The notes below the pieces were generated by a model. The model did not search any database, had not been told where the DNA came from, and was given only the letters and a program-made list of their open reading frames with translations. From NCBI RefSeq assembly GCF_027107535.1, contig NZ_CP114282.1, positions 295,959-359,958 of the forward strand: 64,000 bases of DNA, in the 5' to 3' direction. How positions within the stretch are numbered: the stretch's first letter is position 1; each line of letters starts with the position of its first letter. This DNA comes from Streptomyces aurantiacus. GTDB taxonomy: Bacteria > Actinomycetota > Actinomycetes > Streptomycetales > Streptomycetaceae. This document shows positions 42,387 through 52,064 of the stretch, piece after piece. Position numbers and translations under genes: made by a program.

Positions 42387-43826
42387 TTAAGTGTCGAGTC
42401 CTGTGAGGGCGGGCCTGTCCGAAGGTGGCGTGTGAGCGATGAGGGCTGTGCGAAGGTGTTCGGCGGTGTTGCGGTGCTCTTGCGATTGTGCGGACAGTGC
42501 GGTGAGCAGGCTTGCTTCCACACGCAGATACGGGAGTGCCTGTGGTGTGATCGTGGGTATTGCTTGTGGTGTTGGTTTCCGAAGGCGGTCGCTGAGCCCT
42601 GAGAGGGCTGGCATGTGGCGTGCCAGGTGCCTGTCGAGCAGCTCCGCGGTCTGATAGGTGTGGGTGGAGTCGCTCTGGGCGAGGAGACACTGGCGTACGT
42701 CGTCGGCGAAGTCGAAGGTCACCTGGCCGAAGCTGCTTGCTTCTCCAGCGGGCTTTTCAAAGGCGACGAGTAGGTTGCTGGTAAGGACGCGCGATAGATC
42801 ACTGGGGGTGGCTGTCGGTTCTGACTTATCGGCAATGAGGTCCATTACATACCGGTTTAGGGGAGCCATGGCGAGGCTCTTGGCAAGGGCGTATGTGCTT
42901 TCAGGTACCGAGGATTCAAAGGCCGCGACCCGCTCGCTGGCCGTTGTGGACGGTTCGCTCTGTTTTGGGAAGAAAGGCCTCTCCGTCAAGGGGCCTGCGG
43001 GAATGGCTGCGACCGGCTGATGAACGCGTGAGTTGGTCAGAAGCATGCGAACCCACTGATCGATCCATCGTTTGCGAAGTTCCAGCACAGGGATGAGCGT
43101 CGGTGTGGGGCCGATGTTTTCGGCTGGGTGTGCCTGCGGCTCTTCGATTTCGTGAAGTACCAGGTTGTTGTTGGTGCAGCCAGGTGTAGGGGCGCGCAGG
43201 CGTGCTTGGCGGGTGGGTAAGCCTGTGAGTTCCCACTCGATCTCGGGGAGCGTCTGCAGAATGGCTACGACGTGATGGCTGGCCCATGCGCGAAGGTGCT
43301 TGAGAACTTCTGACCGGTGCCAGTGAGGGCCGACTCCGTCGGTAAGCAGAAGGATCATGCACCGGCGGTTAGTGTCCGCCGGGGCGTGAGATAGGGAACT
43401 TGCGTCGGGGGTGAACGTCAGTGGCTTGCCTTGCCGGTTCTTCATGCGGATGACGCGCACGCTGTGAAAGAGCGGGAGGTCGTGTGCGCAGGCTGCGATT
43501 GCGTTGGCGGTCGAGAACCAGGGCTGCATGGACAGGGCAGTGTCGACGACGAGGACGAGTTCCCAGCCTGGTGAGAAGGACAGAGCAAAGGGATCCAGAG
43601 GGCTCTCGTAAATACCGTCGCTTGAGGGCTCACGGGGGCCTTCCAGCTTGGCCAGAAGGTTCAGAGGAGCCATTGCGGTTTCCATGGCCGGGGCCTGTGA
43701 GGTTACGCCCCATTTACTCGGAGGCTCGGTGAACTCAGCCTCGAAAGAGGAGGAGTTGCGCCAGATCGGCAACGCGCTCTGCAGCGGTGAGGCGGTGATC
43801 ACCCAGCGGTCGTCAGGGAGGGTCAC
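42387..43826 (-). CDS. SAV_2336-type vWA-like protein of a VMAP pair
   Basis: 479 aa, start overlapping the upstream VMAP stop (ATGA). Residues 89-200 are vWA-like: WELVLVVDTALSMQPWF gives a degenerate MIDAS (D95, S99), and RCMILLLTDGVGPHWHRSEV supplies the third strand. The remainder is helical, with a C-terminal bundle (VRQCLLAQSDSTHTYQTAEL). It matches the 'SAV_2336 N-terminal domain-related' proteins that occur with VMAP partners in predicted vWA-MoxR-VMAP conflict systems. No MoxR ATPase gene lies on either side. Confidence 0.7.
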   Translation of the reverse strand: MTLPDDRWVITASPLQSALPIWRNSSSFEAEFTEPPSKWGVTSQAPAMETAMAPLNLLAKLEGPREPSSDGIYESPLDPFALSFSPGWELVLVVDTALSMQPWFSTANAIAACAHDLPLFHSVRVIRMKNRQGKPLTFTPDASSLSHAPADTNRRCMILLLTDGVGPHWHRSEVLKHLRAWASHHVVAILQTLPEIEWELTGLPTRQARLRAPTPGCTNNNLVLHEIEEPQAHPAENIGPTPTLIPVLELRKRWIDQWVRMLLTNSRVHQPVAAIPAGPLTERPFFPKQSEPSTTASERVAAFESSVPESTYALAKSLAMAPLNRYVMDLIADKSEPTATPSDLSRVLTSNLLVAFEKPAGEASSFGQVTFDFADDVRQCLLAQSDSTHTYQTAELLDRHLARHMPALSGLSDRLRKPTPQAIPTITPQALPYLRVEASLLTALSAQSQEHRNTAEHLRTALIAHTPPSDRPALTGLDT

Positions 43827-45271
43827 CGTGCCGAGACCTCGTCTGGGGACGTCAGGGGGCTGGGCTCGGGCAGATCTCGGTCAGGATCGTCCCAGATGAG
43901 GACGGCGTCATGCAGGGCCTCTGCTTGCGGGCTCCCGTCTCGAGCTGATTGGACTTGGTTGAGCCTCATGGGCAGTTGTGCGGGGGGCACTTCGTCGAAG
44001 AGTATTTCAGCGTAAGTGCGGAACTGCTGGACGTCGGTGTTGCTGCGGTCCCACATGACGGCGGCCACTCCTTGATGGAGTGCCTCCAACAATTGTGCGC
44101 GGCCGGCTTCGCTGGCTGGCGACTCGGCCAGGATCAGGGGGCGTCTGGCCGGTAGATCGGCGGTTTTGCCAGCGGGGCACAGAGCGCGCCGGGCGGTCGG
44201 GTCCTGGCCAATGAGGCCGGACCAGTGTGCACGCCACGGATCGCGGGTGTCATCCGGACGCAAGCCCATGCTGCGGACGACCACCCGCATGCGAGTCTGT
44301 CCCTCTTGCAGGTCCTCCTCCGGCACACACCAGTGCATTACGGGAAGGTTGATCAGGGATAGTCCGAGCCAGAACTCGACCAGGATCTGACGGGGGGTCT
44401 TCTGGGCGGTCCAGTGGGCAAGGCGCTGGCGCACGACACGCTGCAAATCGCTCTGGCGGACGAGGACATCGTCGTCCTTGAACGTCTGGTCGTGCTGGTG
44501 CCACACGCGCAGGGTGCAGTAATCCTCGTCCAGGCCGTCCGGGAGGAGTACCACCATGATGCGGTGCTCTGGAATGGAGCGGGTGTGCCGGGAGGAGGGG
44601 CGGGCTGAGGAGCGGCAGGCTTTGAGCGGTTTTTCAAGGCCGCGGGCCTGCGCATAGGCCAGATTCCACCGCTGCAGCTGCCGCTGAGCGTCAGGGTCGG
44701 TCAAGGACGCGGCCGCGTGTTCAAGGAAGGCCAGGAACGGAGGTAGCCCGTCGGGCCGTGTGTTGCGACGCATCAGGTGCAGCGTGACGCTCCAGGCGTT
44801 CGTGCAGTGGTCTGGAAGCCTGGGGGGGAACGGGGCGAGCGCTGACCGTGCGACGTCATTGACGTCGAGTGCACAGTCCCGCAGCATCGTGTGCAGTGCG
44901 CTGAGTTCATCCTGGGGGAGGCGTGCGTGCGCGAGATTGAGGTCGCTGAGTAGCCGCAGTTGAGAGACCATCTCGCGGTCACCGGTCACGGCGAGTACAG
45001 CGCGGGTGAGCGAGTCCGTCTTCTCGCCGGTCTGGTCGTTTTGGGCACACCCATGAACGATTTTCGCCAGTTCATCGGTGGCTGATGCTTCGCGCGGAGC
45101 GGGAGGCACGCTGAAAGCGAGGTGGCGTAGGAGCGCTCGGCGTGCGGCTGGCTTGCCCAGTCCCTCTGAGTGTTCCAGGAGGCGGATCATGGCTTGCTCA
45201 AGTAGAACGGTGGACGCTACCGCGCCCAAAAGCTTGGCGGCGGAGATGCCCAGGTCTCTAGATGTGCCCAT
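43823..45271 (-). CDS. VMAP-C-domain protein
   Basis: 482 aa from ATG 45271 (GGGGGGA six bases upstream); a longer reading from 45349 is rejected for lack of a binding site. The N-terminal helical part (LGISAAKLLGAVASTVLLEQ) and a middle block (LSDLNLAHARLPQDELSALH) are followed from about residue 230 by EHRIMVVLLPDGLDEDYCTL and VRSMGLRPDDTRDPWRAHW, the pattern of the vWA-MoxR-associated protein C-terminal (VMAP-C) domain. Predicted bridge between a sensor NTPase and effector. Coupled to the vWA gene; divergent from a small membrane protein gene. Confidence 0.7.
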   Translation of the reverse strand: MGTSRDLGISAAKLLGAVASTVLLEQAMIRLLEHSEGLGKPAARRALLRHLAFSVPPAPREASATDELAKIVHGCAQNDQTGEKTDSLTRAVLAVTGDREMVSQLRLLSDLNLAHARLPQDELSALHTMLRDCALDVNDVARSALAPFPPRLPDHCTNAWSVTLHLMRRNTRPDGLPPFLAFLEHAAASLTDPDAQRQLQRWNLAYAQARGLEKPLKACRSSARPSSRHTRSIPEHRIMVVLLPDGLDEDYCTLRVWHQHDQTFKDDDVLVRQSDLQRVVRQRLAHWTAQKTPRQILVEFWLGLSLINLPVMHWCVPEEDLQEGQTRMRVVVRSMGLRPDDTRDPWRAHWSGLIGQDPTARRALCPAGKTADLPARRPLILAESPASEAGRAQLLEALHQGVAAVMWDRSNTDVQQFRTYAEILFDEVPPAQLPMRLNQVQSARDGSPQAEALHDAVLIWDDPDRDLPEPSPLTSPDEVSAR

Positions 45272-45470
45272 GGAGTGTCCCCCCAGTCCGGCGCGCGGGA
45301 TGTGATGCGTCGGAGCGTGACTCGCATGCGTACTTGAACTGTCCCGCATGACGGCCGGCTTTGCCAGAGCGCATTGGGTCTAACGACAGGGCGTGAATCC
45401 AGACAGCGTCTGCGCGGTAATCCACCCATGTGGAGGCGTGGCGAGGGGTGACAATAGGCGTGTGGGGGAC

Positions 45471-45887
45471 ATGAGCGTGTGGGCGGCGTGGGCTGCTGCG
45501 CTGACGAGCGCGGCGACGTTGATCGTGACCACGGTAGTAGGGGGTCGCCGAGATCAGCGGCGCTGGGCGCGGGATGCTCTCACTGATGCCTTCGTGGCTT
45601 TCCTGGAAGCCAGTTGGCAACATTCGGACCTCTCTCGTGAACAGATGGAAGGCAGCGCTCCACCAAATGGTGCGGCAGAGGCCTACGAGGAGATGCGTAG
45701 CCAGCTGACGCGGCTGCGTCTGCTGGCTTCCGGGCGTGCCCTGGGAGCGTGTGAGGAGTTGCTGCGCTGTCAGAAGGAGGTGCGTCAGACCACACCGGGG
45801 CCGGCCCGGCAGGGTGCGCTCGCCCGTGCGTCGCAGGCACGCCGCACGGTAGTGGCGGCGGCGAAGTCGGAGATGGGCTTGCCGTAG
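45471..45887 (+). CDS. Single-pass membrane protein, island-paralogue-like
   Basis: 138 aa from ATG 45471 (GGGGGA directly upstream; GTG 45462 also possible). The single span WAAWAAALTSAATLIVTTVV near the N-terminus is followed by GGRRDQRRWARDALTDAFVA and a helical Arg/Glu-rich body. This is the same plan and size class as the four membrane proteins at 12.4-16.2 kb, though without the hairpin element. It lies between the VMAP and kinase-STAND genes, so it may serve either. The 200-base gap on its left is a divergent promoter region. Confidence 0.6.
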   Translation: MSVWAAWAAALTSAATLIVTTVVGGRRDQRRWARDALTDAFVAFLEASWQHSDLSREQMEGSAPPNGAAEAYEEMRSQLTRLRLLASGRALGACEELLRCQKEVRQTTPGPARQGALARASQARRTVVAAAKSEMGLP

Positions 45888-45891
45888 ACGG

Positions 45892-48800
45892 TCAGCAGCT
45901 GACATAGCGGCCCAGCCTGTCTTCGATGCTCAACCTCAGTTCTGTCAGAACGCCACGCGCCTGCGGCGTGAGGGGCATCTCCGTGGTGGCTCTAAGTAGT
46001 CGGCTGGCGATGTCTCTGCGTCGTTCGTCAGCTTCCTCCTGGGAGCCGGGCAGCCAGTGGTGCACGATGTTCTTCAAGGCCGCCAGCAGGATTGGATCTT
46101 CGCTGGGAAGGGCATCCAGCAGTGGCTCAACGCTCCAGTACCCCAGGGAGATGATGCGTGCCCTGCCGAGGCTGGGGTGAGAGGTGATCACCTCAGGATG
46201 CATCTGCGCCACCTCATCCATGTCCTCCTTGGCCTTGTAGCTCGGGTCGTCCTTCGCCTTCAGCCGCGTCAAGTATCCGATCGCGCTGATCGCATGGGCG
46301 GCGAGCCGGACTTCGATGGAGCCGTGCACCCCGTGCGAGTGGCGGATGACTGTCGAGAGGTTGTACGGATCGAAGGCCGCTTGTTGCACAAAGGCGAGCT
46401 CTTCATAAAGACCAGCACTGGCGGCCAGGAGCACGAATCGGTGTCCTGCAACACCACTGGGATTCGTTCGGGCGGCCAGAGTGAGCAGCTGGCGCCGTGC
46501 GTTGAGCGGTAGCGCAACGGGTTTGACCGCGGGCGCGTCTAACAGCACATCAGCGCTGCCCAGCAGCGTCAGCATGCGCCGGTCATGGATCGTTTCGGCG
46601 AAGCTTTCCTCGTGCGCTGTGAGGAAGTCGCCCGTTTCCGCACGGGGAAGCAGCGCGCGTCGCCAGGTGGTGGCCCAAGGCCAGTGAAGTGCTGCCTGAT
46701 CCTGGCCTTGCGTGAGCAGGGCGCGGTGGACACGCCAGGCCAGCCGCCGGCCTGTGTCTGCATCGAGGTGCTCGGCCGCACCGACCAACGCCGCCACAGC
46801 CTCCAAGGACTCGCCGTCCAGATCGTCGAGATGGGGGTCGAGCATGCTCGCCAGCATCTCGTGCATCTCTTGCGGGAGGCTGTGCACGAAGGCTGAAGCA
46901 ATCATCAGAGATTTGGCTGTACCTGTCGCAACCAATCGGCGAAGGCATGCTTCATCGACGTCGACGTTGCCTGCGAGCAGATGATGAGCAGCCAGTGCTT
47001 TGAGAGAGTCGTTCTTCAGGGCCAGCATCTGCGTCCACTGATCGGCGCCGACGCCGATGCTGTTGAGAACGTCCGAGGCCAACATCATGGTGGGCGCCGC
47101 GGATCCGTCCCACTGAAAGGCGTGCTGCGCAGCGACTGCTTGATCGATCAGCTGCGGCCAGTCGCGGTAGTCGGCCAGTCCGATCCGGAAGCGGTAAGCC
47201 AAGAGCGTTTCGAGCTGACCACATCCTGCGAGCTGGTTGAGAAGGCGAATGCGTTCGAGATTCAGCTGCTCCACCGTGTCGGTAGCCGCTGTTGCGCGCA
47301 GCAGTGCGTCCAGTTCGTGCAGGCGCCGACGGCAGGCGTCAGCGTAGAGGCGAGTTCGAGCCCGGTCCGGCTGCACCCCTAGGTGTGTGACGGTCTCCCA
47401 CGCCTGAGAGAGCACCTCCCAGGGCTGATCGGCAGCGATCCTGTCCCAGGCCAACCCCACACGACTGTGAAGACGCGCGACTTGCATGCTGCGTAAGGCG
47501 CGCGTGACGAGCCGGGCATCTTGCCGCGCCGGTGGCGCTGCAGGGTCGAGGAAAGTCGTCAGCACTTGCCTTAGGCAGTCGGTGGCGCCGGGAGCGAACC
47601 AGCGGTGCATCATCACCAGACCGTCAAGCGCTGCCTCAGCTGCCTCGGTGGCCACTCCGGCGTTTAACGCTATCTCGCGGAGGATATCCAAGGCACTGCC
47701 GTCCCCATACTTCGCGAGTGCGTAGGCCGATCGTTTCCAGGCAGGCACACTGCTGTCCGCGGCACGCAATACGTCCTTGTGCTCGCGCAGGAATCCGTCG
47801 CGGATGCAGTCGATGACGGGGCTCGAGGGAGCGGCTTGCAGAAGCAGCGCCCCGTACCAGGGGCTGGCGGTCACACCGGCTCTTACAACCGTTTCGGTCG
47901 TCTCCTCCGGCGTATCAGGATCGGTGACCAGTAGCACTGCCGCTTCTCTCCAGCCGTAGCGCAGTACGTGATCGGTGACAGTGTCGAGTTCTGCTTGCGG
48001 AGTCCGCTGCAGGGCGACCGCCCCGCAGTAGGACTGCACCAGGGGGTCGCGGAAGCTGACCCGCTTGGCGACCTCGTCCAGGCACGGTGTCTGAAGCAGA
48101 TCCTCAAGCGACGCCTCTCCGGTGCCCGGCTCTGCGGTGTTCAAGGCCTCTACTGCGTCCGCCTTGCGTAGCGCACCGGATGCATCGAGCTTCTTAGCAA
48201 TCTCGCCAAGGCGCCGGATCACGTCATCGACGTTGACGTTCGACGCCGCGTCCTTCAGCAGGCGCGTCAGGTAGTGCCGCACCAATTCGCCTGGACCAGA
48301 GAGCACGACATCGGTTCCGGCATAGTGATCCACGAGCATGCTCAAGAACTGTGGCTTGCCCGCGAGGTCCCGTAGTGCCACCGCGCCGACATCGTGAAAC
48401 AGGCGATCCTCGAGGCTTTTGAACCGTTTATTCCAGCTATGTTCATCCCGTTTGCGCAGCACTGTGCGCAAAAAGTCCCGTGCAGCCCCCTCGCGGACCT
48501 TGTGCACCACCACGGCCGGCCACCCCAACACCGCCGGGTCGTAGTCCCGAATACGGTCGCACACGAGTAGACCCAGCCGCGGGACCCGCCGGGCAAGCCG
48601 GGCCAGATATACCATGATCTGGCCGCGCTCGCGGCCGTCCACCAGATGAAGCCCGTCCACGGTGACGTGTACGGCGCCCATGGAGATCAACGCCGCCAAA
48701 GTCGCATCGCACAAATGTTCCTGCACGCCGTTGGCGGAACGCAAAAGCCGGTAGACAGTCTTGGGTGCGGCTGGGCCGCGCAGGAATTCCATCACGTCGA

Positions 48801-50997
48801 CGGCCGACACCCACAGTGGCAGCAGCGGACTCTGAGTTGCAGGGATGTCTTCAGAAAGCCTGCGCAGATACAACTCTCGAGCCACCGTCGTCTTGCCCAC
48901 CGAGGGATCGGAGAGCAGCACGACGCGCATCTCTTTCTCGATTAGCATCACACAATCGTCGGCCCCGGCCGATAACGCGCCGAAGCCCTGCTGCACATAC
49001 GGGGCCCCGGGCGTTAACCGGTGTCCTTCCAGCGCGATGTAGGTGAACGAGGAGTCTGCGGCCTGACCCGCGGCGGGGTCAGGCCTCTTCGCTTTTCCCG
49101 GCGGAGCATCCACGCCCGTGAGGTGGCGCTCGAGAAGTTCGCGGCGAGCTGACTGGAGTCTAGGTGACGGTAGGCGGCGCAGTCCCTGGACCACCTGCTG
49201 CAGCACCGCGGCGTCCTTAACGGACGAGGATGCGACCAACAGCAGATCTCCCGCGCCGGAGGCATCTGTGGCTCCGGCATTGAGCAGGGCCTGGCAGGCA
49301 AGGGCCGAGTCGCTGGATGACCAGTCGGTGAACAGCTCATCCAGCGCCCCGAGGCTTTCGTTCGCCACGCCGGCCACGGCGCAGGAGGCTCTGAGACGCT
49401 GCGGGTTTGCGCGTTCGTCCTCGTTGTCAGCCCATTTCAACGTGCGGCAGGCTGCCAGAACCAGATGCTGGGGATAGTGGGTGCGCCAGTCCTCGAGTGC
49501 CGATTCCGGAATCGTTTCCGCCAGCGTGCTACGCACCTGCCACAGGATGCGCAGGGCCAAGCCGAGTTGACGGTGATCTTCGGCCAGTGCTTCTGCGATG
49601 TCGGCGGCTGCAGTGCGGACTTGGTCGTCGTCCCAGAAGGCCGACATTCGAGAGAGGAAGCCCAGGAAGCGCTGCAGCCGAACCAGCTCTCCCCAGCCCA
49701 GCCTCTCGGCAAAGCAGTCGCGGACCAGGCATGTCTCCAACCACGCCGGATCCTGCAGGGTCGCCCCCGACTTGGCGAACGTCGCGAAGTCGATCAGATA
49801 GGGCGTGGAGCCGAGGATGATGATGTTGCGAGGATTGAGGTCACAGTGGACCGGTGAAAACAATCTCTTCGCGGTGCTTTTCCACAACACGGAATGCAGA
49901 TGCCGGGCGGGATGCGCGATCCGCGATCCTTCGAAGGCGATCGTCGTTGCGCTCTCGTCAAACCCGCTGGTCTCGAAAGCGCGAGCCATCGTGGCAGACC
50001 ACGTCTGTGCTCGCACAGCGGTGACCTTGCCGAGGATCTCGACGTCTTTACCCTCCGACTGCGCCTTGCGAATCAGGTTGATGTTCTCGGCGGACTTGGA
50101 CGACCCCAGCAGCTGAACGCGCACCCTGACTGCGCTTTCCCGCAAGTTACCTGTAACGAAATCCTCGCCGACCTCTAGCTTTTTCAGCGTCAGGCGCACC
50201 GTGTCCCCGATTAGCAGAGTCCGGCTGGGGCCAGGTGGGGAGGTGGATTCGACGCCCACGTCACTGGAATGCAGACGTCGCTCCGAGCCGTCGTCGTCTG
50301 CGTTGCCGTCCATCAGTAGGAGATCATCCGACGTTGCTTTGACCTGGCCCACCGATAAGGAGACGTCAAAACCCAGCGAGTTGTTGAACGACAGCAGCCC
50401 TTTCTCCTGAACTTCTCCCGAGTCGTACATGCTGCCGGCCAGAGACGACAGGACCTGTCTCACCAGGCCGACGCACTCCTCGATGGAAGCGCGGCCGTCG
50501 AGCGTCGTGGCAATCACGTCTTCCAGGGACACCATGGCTACTTCTTTGCGGTGATCCCATTCCGTGACGTGTCGGTAGACCACGACATTGTGGCGCGTAT
50601 CGTCGGTGCGCTCGTCCAGCACACCCTGGCTGACTGCGGTGATAGCGACAAAGAGGTTACTGTCACAGGTGTCGCGCAGGCGGCCATACCCTTTCCATTC
50701 TTCGACCGCCGCTGCCACGTCCATCAGCTTGGCTACCTGAAGCGCCGGCTTCCGATTTCCCGCCCGCCGGGTGACGATCTCCAAGACCCGCGCACCGCTG
50801 CGCCCTTCTGTGAGGCTCCGCCGAACTTCGACGCTGGCCACGGTCGCTGGCCATATGCCCAGCTCACGGCACTTGGTCTCGCCTGCTGATGAATCAGAGT
50901 GGCGCACGATGCCCCGGAGGACGTCCTCGACGGAGGCTCGGTAGCGATCTGCCACATCGCATCCGTCAGCCCAGTAAATCTCCAAAGGTTCCGTCAC
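45892..50997 (-). CDS. Giant kinase-like/STAND NTPase fusion protein
   Basis: About 1,701 aa. GTG 50997 has GGGGGG four bases upstream; TTG 51099 or ATG 51045 would extend it. Residues 60-490 resemble a phosphotransferase/kinase fold: HCDLNPRNIIIL at about 382 (catalytic H-x-D-x4-N) and YLIDFATF near 399. This is comparable to the kinase-like ternary-complex-associated domains predicted in bacterial conflict systems. Near 694-703 SDPSVGKTT is a Walker A, and VHVTVDGLHLVDG near 772 is a Walker B-like strand with a non-canonical tail. NACHT-type helical regions and about 700 residues of HEAT-like repeats follow. Likely a sensor-effector; the function itself is not shown by sequence. Confidence 0.8.
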   Translation of the reverse strand: MTEPLEIYWADGCDVADRYRASVEDVLRGIVRHSDSSAGETKCRELGIWPATVASVEVRRSLTEGRSGARVLEIVTRRAGNRKPALQVAKLMDVAAAVEEWKGYGRLRDTCDSNLFVAITAVSQGVLDERTDDTRHNVVVYRHVTEWDHRKEVAMVSLEDVIATTLDGRASIEECVGLVRQVLSSLAGSMYDSGEVQEKGLLSFNNSLGFDVSLSVGQVKATSDDLLLMDGNADDDGSERRLHSSDVGVESTSPPGPSRTLLIGDTVRLTLKKLEVGEDFVTGNLRESAVRVRVQLLGSSKSAENINLIRKAQSEGKDVEILGKVTAVRAQTWSATMARAFETSGFDESATTIAFEGSRIAHPARHLHSVLWKSTAKRLFSPVHCDLNPRNIIILGSTPYLIDFATFAKSGATLQDPAWLETCLVRDCFAERLGWGELVRLQRFLGFLSRMSAFWDDDQVRTAAADIAEALAEDHRQLGLALRILWQVRSTLAETIPESALEDWRTHYPQHLVLAACRTLKWADNEDERANPQRLRASCAVAGVANESLGALDELFTDWSSSDSALACQALLNAGATDASGAGDLLLVASSSVKDAAVLQQVVQGLRRLPSPRLQSARRELLERHLTGVDAPPGKAKRPDPAAGQAADSSFTYIALEGHRLTPGAPYVQQGFGALSAGADDCVMLIEKEMRVVLLSDPSVGKTTVARELYLRRLSEDIPATQSPLLPLWVSAVDVMEFLRGPAAPKTVYRLLRSANGVQEHLCDATLAALISMGAVHVTVDGLHLVDGRERGQIMVYLARLARRVPRLGLLVCDRIRDYDPAVLGWPAVVVHKVREGAARDFLRTVLRKRDEHSWNKRFKSLEDRLFHDVGAVALRDLAGKPQFLSMLVDHYAGTDVVLSGPGELVRHYLTRLLKDAASNVNVDDVIRRLGEIAKKLDASGALRKADAVEALNTAEPGTGEASLEDLLQTPCLDEVAKRVSFRDPLVQSYCGAVALQRTPQAELDTVTDHVLRYGWREAAVLLVTDPDTPEETTETVVRAGVTASPWYGALLLQAAPSSPVIDCIRDGFLREHKDVLRAADSSVPAWKRSAYALAKYGDGSALDILREIALNAGVATEAAEAALDGLVMMHRWFAPGATDCLRQVLTTFLDPAAPPARQDARLVTRALRSMQVARLHSRVGLAWDRIAADQPWEVLSQAWETVTHLGVQPDRARTRLYADACRRRLHELDALLRATAATDTVEQLNLERIRLLNQLAGCGQLETLLAYRFRIGLADYRDWPQLIDQAVAAQHAFQWDGSAAPTMMLASDVLNSIGVGADQWTQMLALKNDSLKALAAHHLLAGNVDVDEACLRRLVATGTAKSLMIASAFVHSLPQEMHEMLASMLDPHLDDLDGESLEAVAALVGAAEHLDADTGRRLAWRVHRALLTQGQDQAALHWPWATTWRRALLPRAETGDFLTAHEESFAETIHDRRMLTLLGSADVLLDAPAVKPVALPLNARRQLLTLAARTNPSGVAGHRFVLLAASAGLYEELAFVQQAAFDPYNLSTVIRHSHGVHGSIEVRLAAHAISAIGYLTRLKAKDDPSYKAKEDMDEVAQMHPEVITSHPSLGRARIISLGYWSVEPLLDALPSEDPILLAALKNIVHHWLPGSQEEADERRRDIASRLLRATTEMPLTPQARGVLTELRLSIEDRLGRYVSC

Positions 50998-51108
50998 GAT
51001 GCCCCCCGACACCTCGCGCTCAGATGCGATGTACCCCATCACCATTGAATCAACGCATTGTAGGGAACGGAACTCGGTAACGTCTGCCGAACGATCCAAT
51101 AACCTACC

Positions 51109-51130
51109 CGTTCACTCAGGTGAGTGAACG
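51109..51130. promoter_or_regulatory. 22-bp dyad operator upstream of the giant STAND gene
   Basis: CGTTCACTCA-GG-TGAGTGAACG has perfect 10-bp arms. On the leftward strand TTCACT and, 16 bases on, TAGGTT form a plausible -35/-10 pair, so the dyad overlaps the -35. A dimeric repressor (TetR-like size) is expected; none is adjacent. Confidence 0.6.
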
Positions 51131-51187
51131 ACTCGCAGATGGCCAACCCGCGGGGCCTGAAGCTGCCAGGGCTGGCTGGCTTGCCAC

Positions 51188-51690
51188 TTACCTCTGCAGG
51201 CGAGGCTCGTGAGAGTGGGCGAGAGGAACGTCCAAGGGCGGCTCGCAGTTCCAAGAACCGATCGGCGTGGAGCTTGCCCGTCTGCATCGTCGGCGCCCAC
51301 GGCCAGATCGGATGGGTGGTATGCCCGTCACCAGAAGGATCAGGGCCCGGTTGTCGCAGGAGATGCGAAAGAAGGGGGCAGATCGGCCGCTCAGTGATGA
51401 GGTGGGTCTTCTATCGCACTTCGGCCGGCGGGCTCCGGACCTGTCAGGTATCCCTTTTTTCAGAGCAGCTCGCAGGTTCACGGAGTCGATCGCGCAACGG
51501 GGCCAGTCCAACTCGCCACGGTGAGCCGAGCCCGTAGAGGACCAGGCGGTGACGTCCACATCGTCGCCATGGGTGAACCGCTGGGCGCCTCCGCCTCCAT
51601 CCGCAACCGCTCCCAAGACGCCCGGCGCTCGGCGGTCCGACCACCGCTCTGTGCCTACCTCATGTAGGTGGCATGCCGCAGGGAATGCCA
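51188..51690 (-). pseudogene. Degenerate IS5-family transposase remnant
   Basis: The leftward strand carries FTHGDDVDVTAWSSTGSAHR and GELDWPRCAIDSVNLRA, the first catalytic region of IS5-type transposases. Shifted frames follow with LLVTGIPPIRSGRGRRR and KLHADRFLELRAAL, corresponding to the L-V-x-G-I-P-P-x-R...KLHADKGY block. Several frameshifts and missing segments show an old insertion. It occupies most of the gap between the STAND operator and the next gene. Confidence 0.65.
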
Positions 51691-51740
51691 CCCGTCGGCC
51701 TTGCTGACGCCACGCCTTGAAGGTCAGTAGGTGCCGCGAC

Positions 51741-52064
51741 TCAGGTACTTACATGATGGTGAGCGGCCATGGTTCGCGGAGCGGCGTGGTGCACGGGCTT
51801 GTCCGCGCCAGCGTCCTGAAGGCGCCGCACCCACACGGACGTCACGGACAGCAGGCCAGTAAAGACCACGAGAAAGAGCACAGATACCCACATCTGCCGA
51901 CTCTCGGGATACTCCCACCCTGACCAGGCAGCTGAAGCCGCCCACAGCAGGACAGCTGCCCCGTAGAAGGTGCGCATCCGGTGTAGATGCCGCACCGCAC
52001 GCAAGGACCTGGAGTGATCATTCTCTGTGGCCGTGTCTCCTGCCGCGTCATCGGCAAGCAGCAT
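51741..52064 (-). CDS. Two-span membrane protein
   Basis: 107 aa from ATG 52064. After a charged lead (DTATENDHSRSLRAVRHLHR) come two hydrophobic spans, TFYGAAVLLWAASAAWSGW and WVSVLFLVVFTGLLSVTSVW, and a His-rich tail (PVHHAAPRTMAAHHHVST). The frame extends upstream, but that part is Arg/Gly-rich and non-native. The ribosome binding site is weak. No family recognised. Confidence 0.5.
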   Translation of the reverse strand: MLLADDAAGDTATENDHSRSLRAVRHLHRMRTFYGAAVLLWAASAAWSGWEYPESRQMWVSVLFLVVFTGLLSVTSVWVRRLQDAGADKPVHHAAPRTMAAHHHVST

